NCBI GenBank assembly: GCA_943326315.2
Contig: CALPSU020000144.1
Span: 1-6,555, forward strand
Direction: 5' to 3'
Source of the DNA: Chryseobacterium gleum
GTDB taxonomy: Bacteria > Bacteroidota > Bacteroidia > Flavobacteriales_D > Crocinitomicaceae
Length of the DNA stretch: 6,555 nt
Below the pieces are notes generated by a model, which saw only the letters and a list, made by a program, of their open reading frames with translations, was not told the origin of the DNA and did not search any database. The position numbers were made by a program, and so were the translations under genes. Below, piece by piece: positions 1 through 5,957 of this stretch. The first letter of the stretch is position 1. Each line of letters starts with the position of its first letter.

Positions 1-18
1 GTAAACATTTTTTAACAT
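1..18 (-). CDS. Possible first codons of the next operon gene (partial)
   Basis: Reading leftwards from an ATG at 18-16, 8 bases after the rluD stop, the frame is open to the edge and encodes MLKNVY. A second ATG in another frame is at 8-6. In many Bacteroidota a D-alanine--D-alanine ligase gene sits near rluD and the PASTA gene, and such ligases often start with a similar short lysine-asparagine-hydrophobic run. Six residues are far too few to identify the product, so this is only a pointer to look at the adjoining sequence. Confidence 0.25.
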
Positions 19-26
19 AATAAGAA

Positions 27-1070
27 TTATTCAATTTCTGTAGTGTAATTTCTCCATTTTTGAAGAATTTTTTGAAATCCATCAACAAGTTCAGAATCAA
101 ATTGTAAGTTTTCTTTTGTATATGGGTGAACAAATCCTAAAGTTTTTGCATGAAGTGCTTGTCCAGGAATAAGTGCAAAACAGTTATCTATAAATTTCTT
201 ATATTTAGTATGAGTAGTTCCTCTTACTATTCGATCCCCACCATATTCATTATCATTAAAAAGTGGATGCCCAATATGTTTTAAATGTGCTCTTATTTGA
301 TGGGTTCTTCCAGTTTCCAGTTTACATTCAATTAATGTTACTAATCCAAATCTTTCCAAAACTTTATAATGTGTAACTGCATGTTTTCCGTAATCACCTT
401 CTGGAAATACAGCCATAACTTTTCTGTTTTTTAAAGATCGCCCAATATTACCAGTTACAGTCCCGTCTTCTTCAACATCTCCCCAAACAAGTGCATTATA
501 TCTTCTTTCAGTTGTTCTATCAGCAAATTGTTTTGCAAGGTTGGATAATGCAAATTCTGTTTTTGCTATTACCATTAATCCAGTTGTATTTTTGTCTAAT
601 CTATGAACTAATCCTGGTCTACCGAAATAATCTTGAATTCTATATGGCAAATTATCAAAATGATATACCATAGCATTAACCAATGTGCCTGTGTAATTTC
701 CATAACCAGGATGAACAACCATGTTTGATGGTTTATTTACAATTGCGAGATATTCATCTTCAAATGCAATTTCAATTGGAATATTCTCAGGAATAAGTTC
801 AATTTCTCTTACAGGGTAAGGCATTACAATTGAGATCTCATCAAATGGTTTTACTCTGTAATTTGGTTTTACTTTTTCTAAATTAACTAATATATTGCCA
901 TTTTTTGCGGCAATTTGAATTTTATTTCTTGAGGTATTTGGTAAACGGTCTAGTAAAAACTTATCAATCCTTAAAATCTCTTGTCCAGGATCTGATTTGA
1001 AATGATAATGCTCAAATAATTCATCGTCTTCATTTTCTTCATTTTCAATTTCTCCGTTTTCTTCTAGCAT
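27..1070 (-). CDS. rluD: RluD-type 23S rRNA pseudouridine synthase (RluA family, S4 domain)
   Basis: Cytoplasmic enzyme that converts specific uridines of large-subunit rRNA to pseudouridine; by family, RluD acts on helix 69 of 23S rRNA. The 347-residue protein has the full family layout. An N-terminal S4 RNA-binding domain lies at about residues 33-80 (RIDKFL...SRNKIQ). It is followed by the catalytic domain with VNKPSNMVVHPG (111-122), the catalytic loop HRLDKNTTG (156-164, nucleophile Asp159), ERRY (188-191), GRTHQIRAHL (254-263) and HAKTLGF (307-313). All catalytic landmarks are intact. Residues 3-19 form a very acidic extension before the S4 domain. The ATG is chosen because it overlaps the upstream stop as TAATG and no Shine-Dalgarno is visible, which suggests translational coupling. 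RluD rather than RluB/E/F is inferred from the RluA-type catalytic loop plus the S4 domain; the exact target uridines cannot be read from sequence. Confidence 0.95.
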   Translation of the reverse strand: MLEENGEIENEENEDDELFEHYHFKSDPGQEILRIDKFLLDRLPNTSRNKIQIAAKNGNILVNLEKVKPNYRVKPFDEISIVMPYPVREIELIPENIPIEIAFEDEYLAIVNKPSNMVVHPGYGNYTGTLVNAMVYHFDNLPYRIQDYFGRPGLVHRLDKNTTGLMVIAKTEFALSNLAKQFADRTTERRYNALVWGDVEEDGTVTGNIGRSLKNRKVMAVFPEGDYGKHAVTHYKVLERFGLVTLIECKLETGRTHQIRAHLKHIGHPLFNDNEYGGDRIVRGTTHTKYKKFIDNCFALIPGQALHAKTLGFVHPYTKENLQFDSELVDGFQKILQKWRNYTTEIE

Positions 1071-3295
1071 TATTTTTTTATTATTTTATATGTTTTTGGA
1101 TTATTTCCTTTTGTTTTTAGCAAATAAATTCCAGATGAATAATCTGAAATATTAATTTGTAAGTCTTCGCTTGATAGTATATGTTTTCCATGTAAACTAT
1201 AAATATCTATACCTAAATATTCACCCGAGATTGATTGGATATTTATTATGTCATTCGTTGGATTTGGATAAATACCTATTTCACCTTTTTGAATTTCTAT
1301 TTTTTTCACCCCAAGTTCAGCATTCATTTCTGTTGAAAATATTGGCCTCATCATTATAGTACCTTCAATAGTTGAATTTATCCAAGAAACACCATTGTCA
1401 AGGCTTAAAAATGTTTTATCATTGTTAATATTGTTTTTATCAAATCCAATATTTAACCTTTCCGCGCTCAATTGTTTCCATCCAATATAAAATGAACCGT
1501 CTACCTTAACTTTTTGATTTTCATTAAAATAATAGGTGTAAAATTTGTTGATGCTAAAATTGTATATTGGGTTTCTAGGGAAGTAGACTTGATCAATATA
1601 TAATAAATTACCAGGCTTTCCTTCGTTCTCAGCCCAAACTGTCAAAAGAAATAATTTATCCGAAACATTTGTAGCTGATTGAACAAAATTAGTAGATATT
1701 CCTATTATTGAGTCTGATTCATAAGGTGTGTATTTTATTGCTAGAAATGCTTGTGAACCAATAATGCCATATGCAGCTTCTGCAGTTCCGTCATCGTAGC
1801 TATAATAATTTCCAAAATATTGTTTACTAAAAGTAGTGTCATTTTGATTTAAATTAGGAAATTGAGCACCTATTACTCCTTTTACTTCGAATTCTGCTTT
1901 TGTACCTGTTTTTGTTTCATCAAAATGGTAGCCTGTTGAAAAATCATGTAAGGTTGAATAAAATGTTCTTGGTTCATAATTTAAAGATCCCGCCGACAAT
2001 GAATTTCCTGATATATTAAATGTGGTTTCTAAATTATTATTATATCTAATTTCAACTTTTCCATCTGTTGAATTATTTTCTGGAATATTACTTCCATTTC
2101 GGATAACTGTGTTTACGCTGTTTGACATTTTACCATTTGGGTTGTTTTTAAAATGATCCCATGGAACAGAAGTATAATCTTTTAGCAAACTGTTTATGGG
2201 ATAAACCCAGGCATAATCTTTAAATAGAGTGTCTTGATGTCCTGATAAAGCTCTTAAGTTTACATAGTCTAAATGAAAGTGATCAAAACTTCCAGATTTG
2301 TTTCCGTAATTTTTAAATCTAAATTTAAAACCTTTTTCAAAATAGTTTGTGTTTTTTAAACAAATGTGACCAACATTAAAATTAGTATCCAAGTTACCTT
2401 TAGCACTCCAAGCCCAAACCCATTGATCTAAATTTTTTACATAAAATTCTAAAACGAGTGAATCAGTTTCATCAGGAGTTTCTCCGAATCCACCGGCTTG
2501 GTATAGAAAACTTAAATATATTGAGTCAGAAGGATTTTTTAGTGATAGGTCAATTGGTTTAGAGGTTAAATAATCTGCATAATCGGTTATATTTGACCCA
2601 AGTTCATAGGCAAACCCATTTTCGTCAAGTCCATCAAACGTTGCCACTCCAATAGACCAAGGGTTTTTAGCAAATCGATAGTTACGGTAAACGAAATTGT
2701 CAGTCCATATTAAATTAGGGTTATTTATATTTTTAAAAAATTGAACAGCAGAATCTTGAACAATATCTGGATTAGCAATGTATACTGTATCTGGAATATC
2801 ATTAGTTATACCTAACGAATCATAAATAAAGTAAGCAGGATAAACATTTGTATTTACATAATTTACAGGATAAGAGTTTAATTCCCCTATTTTAATAGGT
2901 ATTATAGGAAGTACAAGATCAGTATAAGATAAATGATCAGCACTATAAACTCTTCTTATGCTTGGTAAAGAAGAATAGGATGCATTGTGATCTAATGGTG
3001 AAAGATTTAGATTTAACAAATGATATTTAGTAATCTGAGTTACATCAGGATCAGAGAAATTAGCTTTAAGTTCTTGAAATTTATTCTTACTAAACTCATC
3101 AAATATTGGTAATTGAAGAGTATCTACTAAGAAAATAAAAGTACTATCGAATGAGTTTGCACTTTTCTCTGCTATTTTTGATGCTAGGTTTAAATTAACC
3201 ACATATGGGTTTGAAGTTAATGGACTGATTTCTTCAATTTGAGAAATTAAAAATGTATAATTAATTAAACAAAAAGCGCATATTAAGAATTTCAT
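1070..3295 (-). CDS. Exported protein of unknown function with T9SS type A C-terminal sorting domain
   Basis: A 741-residue protein. Residues 1-19 look like a signal peptide (MKFLICAFCLINYTFLISQ) for Sec export. Residues about 673-741 form a type A T9SS sorting domain: the opening IGIYPNPTNDIINI, a middle IDIYSLHGKHIL and the ending YSSGIYLLKTKG...KIIKK match the Por_Secre_tail pattern, so the protein should cross the outer membrane and be released or anchored at the surface. The body has no recognised catalytic motif. Residues about 213-345 (IGVATFDGLDENGFAY, SDSIYLSFLYQAGG, DSLVLEFYVK, FDHFHLDYVNL) have a beta-rich character that could be a jelly-roll or lectin-like module, which is inference. 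A second module starts near YYSYDDGTAEAAYGI (497-511). The start is 70 bp after the PASTA gene and the stop shares one base with the rluD ATG, so it is probably co-transcribed with both. Function is unknown; adhesion or surface binding is only a guess. Confidence 0.9.
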   Translation of the reverse strand: MKFLICAFCLINYTFLISQIEEISPLTSNPYVVNLNLASKIAEKSANSFDSTFIFLVDTLQLPIFDEFSKNKFQELKANFSDPDVTQITKYHLLNLNLSPLDHNASYSSLPSIRRVYSADHLSYTDLVLPIIPIKIGELNSYPVNYVNTNVYPAYFIYDSLGITNDIPDTVYIANPDIVQDSAVQFFKNINNPNLIWTDNFVYRNYRFAKNPWSIGVATFDGLDENGFAYELGSNITDYADYLTSKPIDLSLKNPSDSIYLSFLYQAGGFGETPDETDSLVLEFYVKNLDQWVWAWSAKGNLDTNFNVGHICLKNTNYFEKGFKFRFKNYGNKSGSFDHFHLDYVNLRALSGHQDTLFKDYAWVYPINSLLKDYTSVPWDHFKNNPNGKMSNSVNTVIRNGSNIPENNSTDGKVEIRYNNNLETTFNISGNSLSAGSLNYEPRTFYSTLHDFSTGYHFDETKTGTKAEFEVKGVIGAQFPNLNQNDTTFSKQYFGNYYSYDDGTAEAAYGIIGSQAFLAIKYTPYESDSIIGISTNFVQSATNVSDKLFLLTVWAENEGKPGNLLYIDQVYFPRNPIYNFSINKFYTYYFNENQKVKVDGSFYIGWKQLSAERLNIGFDKNNINNDKTFLSLDNGVSWINSTIEGTIMMRPIFSTEMNAELGVKKIEIQKGEIGIYPNPTNDIINIQSISGEYLGIDIYSLHGKHILSSEDLQINISDYSSGIYLLKTKGNNPKTYKIIKK

Positions 3296-3365
3296 AAATA
3301 TTGATTCACTTATATGGAAAATAAAATATATTTTTAGAACGATGTAATAATAATATTATTGTACA
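3296..3365 (-). other. Intergenic gap between PASTA and T9SS-protein genes
   Basis: A 70-bp AT-rich gap. Next to the PASTA stop it holds an imperfect dyad (listed separately). Closer to the downstream start it holds TATATTTT (minus strand, 3330-3323), one base off the Bacteroidota -7 consensus TAnnTTTG but with no matching -33 TTG. No Shine-Dalgarno precedes the T9SS-protein ATG. I cannot tell whether a separate promoter exists here; read-through from the PASTA gene seems the simpler view. Confidence 0.4.
3343..3365. repeat. AT-only imperfect dyad directly after the PASTA stop
   Basis: A perfect 12-bp palindrome AATAATATTATT (3349-3360) is flanked by TGTA (3343-3346) and TACA (3362-3365), with two spacer bases on one side and one on the other. 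The outer arm ends at the last base before the PASTA stop codon. As RNA it would be an A-U hairpin with almost no stability and no following U tract on the minus strand, so it is not a convincing intrinsic terminator. It could be an operator-like dyad or chance in AT-rich DNA. Confidence 0.4.
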
Positions 3366-4175
3366 TTATTCTCCTTTTGAATCGTTAAAATTAGGTGTAG
3401 CAAAAACTGTAACGGTTGTTCCAAATGGTGAAAGAACTCCATCAATATATTCTGGTGATTGAGTTTCCACTTTTGCATTTAGTGAGTCTTCTAGGTTTAT
3501 ACAGTCTGGACAGATTGATATATAGTTTAAAGACCGAATCGCAAGAACACTATCCCGAGCAGCAAAAATAGATAGGCCATATAAATTAGGGATTTGTATA
3601 GGTTCTCCTCCTTCATTTCTTCCTATAATAAGTAAAACTACAGATCCAATTTGAATTTTTTCTCCTTCTTTAATTGTTTTACCTTGGTATTTTTGTTGTA
3701 ATACAGCTCCATCTGCCTCACTAGATGTTCTATATTCAATTTTATATTTTAACCCTCTGTTTTTTAATACTTGTAATGCGAATCTTTCAGATTTATCTAT
3801 TAAGCTAGGCATTTCAACAAGGTCTGTTTTTTTGGATATTCTGAGTCTAATAATTCTATATTCTTTAACAAAAACCGTTGAAATATCTGTCGCTAAAGGA
3901 TCTTGTTCAATTATTGTTCCTTCTGGTTTCTTAGGGTCGTATTTTTCTTCAATGATTTCATACTGAAGATCATTTTCTTCTAATAATGATTTAATACTAT
4001 TAATATTTTTACCAACAAGATTTGGGACCTTTATTTTTTGACCGTGATTTGTATAACTATCAAGATAAAAAATAACAAAACTCACAACTACAAGATAAGT
4101 AAGTATAATTATCCCTAAATGTTTTAGAAAATGCTTTGTAAAAACGAAAGTTTTAATTTTTTTTAATAATCCCAT
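3366..4175 (-). CDS. Membrane-anchored PASTA-domain protein without a kinase domain
   Basis: A 269-residue envelope protein. A short basic N-terminus (residues 1-19) is followed by one hydrophobic helix at about 20-37, then three PASTA repeats at about 48-114 (KVPNLVGKNINSIKSLLEE...), 119-185 (VEMPSLIDKSERFALQVL...) and 192-260 (IQIPNLYGLSIFAARDSVL...). The helix followed by soluble repeats predicts a single-pass protein with the repeats in the periplasm. PASTA domains in other proteins bind peptidoglycan fragments or act as spacers in Ser/Thr kinases and class A penicillin-binding proteins. Neither catalytic domain is present here, and the short N-terminus is too small to be a degraded kinase. 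The third repeat carries the only two cysteines of the protein, as CPDC (222-225). Free-standing PASTA proteins near rluD are, as I recall, common in Bacteroidota. A role in sensing or scaffolding the cell wall is inferred. Confidence 0.92.
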   Translation of the reverse strand: MGLLKKIKTFVFTKHFLKHLGIIILTYLVVVSFVIFYLDSYTNHGQKIKVPNLVGKNINSIKSLLEENDLQYEIIEEKYDPKKPEGTIIEQDPLATDISTVFVKEYRIIRLRISKKTDLVEMPSLIDKSERFALQVLKNRGLKYKIEYRTSSEADGAVLQQKYQGKTIKEGEKIQIGSVVLLIIGRNEGGEPIQIPNLYGLSIFAARDSVLAIRSLNYISICPDCINLEDSLNAKVETQSPEYIDGVLSPFGTTVTVFATPNFNDSKGE

Positions 4176-4195
4176 TGTAAAATACTATCTGATAA

Positions 4196-4203
4196 CAAAT
4201 ATA
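4196..4203 (-). promoter_or_regulatory. Candidate Bacteroidota -7 promoter box for the PASTA gene
   Basis: On the minus strand the sequence TATATTTG matches the Bacteroidota sigma-ABfr -7 consensus TAnnTTTG exactly. It lies 20 bases upstream of the PASTA ATG, which would give a 5' leader of roughly 10-15 bases. The expected TTG near -33 is not exact; about 20 bases further upstream the minus strand reads TTCG (4220s). If real, the PASTA / T9SS protein / rluD set has its own promoter, independent of the LOG gene. Confidence 0.45.
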
Positions 4204-4254
4204 CATAAATATAGAAATGACGAATCTCTTTTTTTATTGATGTGATAAATATTT

Positions 4255-4938
4255 TTAAAAATTTGGAGTAAGTTGGTGGCTTTTATAGAAATCATCTATG
4301 TGTTTTATTGCTTCTTCTGCCGTATCAACCATAATAAATAAGTTCAAATCATTTGGAGAAATATTCTGTTCATCTTCAATCATAGCTTTTTTTAGCCATT
4401 CAACTAATCCTTCCCAATATGATTTCCCTACTAATACAATTGGTCGGTGATTTATTTTTTTTGTTTGAACTAAAGTTATTGCTTCAAACATTTCATCTAA
4501 TGTTCCAAAACCTCCTGGCATAACAACGAATGCTTGAGAATATTTTACGAATATAACTTTTCTGACAAAAAAGTAATCAAATTCTAAATTATGCTCTGCA
4601 TCGATATAAGAATTGTGATTTTGTTCGAAAGGTAAATCTATATTTAAACCTATTGATTTCCCTCCAGCCTCTTGAGCTCCTTTATTTGCAGCTTCCATTA
4701 TACCAGGACCTCCTCCTGAGATTACGCCATACCCAAGCTTTGCAAGTTTACTGGCAATGTCAATCGCAATTTGATAATATTTGTTATTTGGTTTTGTTCG
4801 TGCAGATCCAAATATAGATACACTCGGTCCAATTTTAGACATTCTTTCATAGCCCTCAACAAATTCAGACATTATCTTAAATATTGCCCAACTATCGTTA
4901 GTTTTTATTTCTGTCCAATCTTTCCTTGTAGTATTCAT
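4255..4938 (-). CDS. LOG-family (TIGR00730-type) nucleotide 5'-monophosphate phosphoribohydrolase
   Basis: A Rossmann-fold cytoplasmic enzyme of 227 residues. LOG proteins hydrolyse the N-glycosidic bond of purine (cytokinin) riboside monophosphates, releasing the free base and ribose 5-phosphate; some bacterial members act on ordinary nucleotides such as AMP. Signature motifs are complete: SIFGSAR (41-47), the phosphate-binding GGGPGIMEAANKGA (75-88), the Arg-Lys pair at 126-127 in FVRKVIF, and PGGFGTLDEMFEAI (141-154), the loop that holds the catalytic glutamate. Older databases call such proteins 'lysine decarboxylase', which the PGGxGTxxE motif contradicts. The ATG at 4938 gives an N-terminus (RKDWTEIKTNDSWAIFKIMSEF) of the length usual for the Bacteroidota members. 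It is the first gene of the minus-strand block and lies 79 bp before the PASTA gene, which has its own candidate promoter, so co-transcription is uncertain. The natural substrate cannot be read from sequence. Confidence 0.93.
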   Translation of the reverse strand: MNTTRKDWTEIKTNDSWAIFKIMSEFVEGYERMSKIGPSVSIFGSARTKPNNKYYQIAIDIASKLAKLGYGVISGGGPGIMEAANKGAQEAGGKSIGLNIDLPFEQNHNSYIDAEHNLEFDYFFVRKVIFVKYSQAFVVMPGGFGTLDEMFEAITLVQTKKINHRPIVLVGKSYWEGLVEWLKKAMIEDEQNISPNDLNLFIMVDTAEEAIKHIDDFYKSHQLTPNF

Positions 4939-5054
4939 AAAATCTTTTCATATAAAATCTAAATATACTATTTAAACTATATGGTATAGATTATTTTTTC
5001 ACTTTTTATTAATTCTTAATTGAGGATATTTATATTTAAATTATCTTCGGTATT
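4939..5054. promoter_or_regulatory. Divergent promoter region between LOG and DUF2279 genes
   Basis: The two genes start back to back, so both promoters should lie in these 116 bp. Each strand has a TATATTTA, one base short of the TAnnTTTG -7 consensus and at a suitable distance: minus strand 4967-4960, 21 bases before the LOG ATG, and plus strand 5031-5038, 16 bases before the DUF2279 GTG. Neither has a clear -33 TTG. A small dyad, CTATA-TGG-TATAG (4977-4989), lies between them and could be an operator. The individual boxes are weak calls; the regional call rests mainly on gene orientation. Confidence 0.4.
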
Positions 5055-5957
5055 GTGAAAAAGTTTTTTTTTATAATTTATTTTATTTTTATTTCTCAAT
5101 TTGGGTTTTCTCAAAAACATTTTATTTTTAATTCTGATTCATTAAATCTTTCACGTGTAGCTTGCTTAAGTACAGGTATTACTGGTTCTTGGGCTATTGG
5201 AACTATTGCTTTTACAAATTTATGGTATAAAGATTTTCCAAAATCTAATTTTCATTTATTTAATGATTCTCATGAATGGCTTCAGATGGATAAAATGGGA
5301 CATTTCTTTACGACAAATAAATTAAGTTTAATAACTACTGATTTATTTAAATGGTCAGGAATGAATAAAAACAATTCTATTTTATTAGGATGCTCCATTG
5401 GATTAGGTTTGCAAACTACAATTGAAATTCTGGATGGATATAATTCTCAGTGGGGGTTTTCAATTAGTGATATGGCTGCAAATACTTTAGGTGTTTTTTC
5501 GTTTGCGTCTCAAAGTTTATTCTGGAATGACCAACGTATAATTTTAAAATTTTCAGATCACCAAACTCAATATGCTGCTTTAAATCCTTTAGTTTTAGGG
5601 AAAAGTTTTGCAGAACGTTTTTTAAAAGATTATAATGGACAATCCTATTGGTTAAGTTTTAATCCTTCAAGTTTTTCCAAATATTCAAATTTACCTAAAT
5701 GGCTTTGTTTTTCAATAGGATATAGTATAGATCAAAAAATATCAGGTAGTAACGAAATCTTTCATTCATCAATAACTAATTTGACTTATTTTTCACAGAG
5801 AAAGTTTCTTTTATCTCTTGATATTGATTTTAGTAAACTTTCCATTAAAAATGAATGGTTAAAATTAATTGTAAAACAATTTAATTTTATTAAAATTCCT
5901 TTTCCTACACTGATTTATATGGATGGAAAATTTTCTGCTTCAGGTTTTTATTTTTAA
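5055..5957 (+). CDS. DUF2279-family exported envelope protein
   Basis: A 300-residue protein of unknown biochemical function. Residues 1-20 (MKKFFFIIYFIFISQFGFSQ) form a signal peptide ending in the FSQ typical of Bacteroidota, with probable cleavage near Ser19/Gln20. The DUF2279 core lies at about 75-150: MDKMGHFFTTNKLS (78-91), a small-residue helix LLGCSIGLGLQTTIEILDG (110-128) and WGFSISDMAANTLG (133-146). Family members pair small hydrophobic helices with conserved His, Glu and Asp residues, here His83, Glu124 and Asp139. The remaining 150 residues have alternating hydrophobic strands and may be a small outer-membrane beta structure; this is inference. The start is GTG: it is the only codon that gives an intact signal peptide, and a TAA in frame at 5037-5039 rules out anything further upstream. 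No Shine-Dalgarno is visible. It converges on the CpsB gene, overlapping its stop codon. Confidence 0.88.
   Translation: MKKFFFIIYFIFISQFGFSQKHFIFNSDSLNLSRVACLSTGITGSWAIGTIAFTNLWYKDFPKSNFHLFNDSHEWLQMDKMGHFFTTNKLSLITTDLFKWSGMNKNNSILLGCSIGLGLQTTIEILDGYNSQWGFSISDMAANTLGVFSFASQSLFWNDQRIILKFSDHQTQYAALNPLVLGKSFAERFLKDYNGQSYWLSFNPSSFSKYSNLPKWLCFSIGYSIDQKISGSNEIFHSSITNLTYFSQRKFLLSLDIDFSKLSIKNEWLKLIVKQFNFIKIPFPTLIYMDGKFSASGFYF

Noticed and set aside
491..673. Plus-strand open frame of 60 codons inside rluD
   Set aside because: It lies wholly antisense to a strongly conserved catalytic region, and its leucine- and phenylalanine-rich product looks like a reverse-complement shadow.
1171..1359. Plus-strand open frame of 62 codons antisense to the T9SS sorting tail
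   Set aside because: Overlaps the well-supported sorting domain and shows no domain or signal of its own.
3366..4175. Fragment of a PASTA Ser/Thr kinase
   Set aside because: Only about 19 residues precede the membrane helix, and no kinase motifs appear in any frame upstream.
4255..4938. Annotation as lysine decarboxylase
   Set aside because: The PGGxGTxxE and GGGPGIMEA motifs define the LOG phosphoribohydrolases; the decarboxylase name is a historic database error.
4771..4962. Plus-strand open frame of 63 codons antisense to the LOG N-terminus
   Set aside because: It covers conserved LOG motifs on the other strand and its product has no recognisable pattern.
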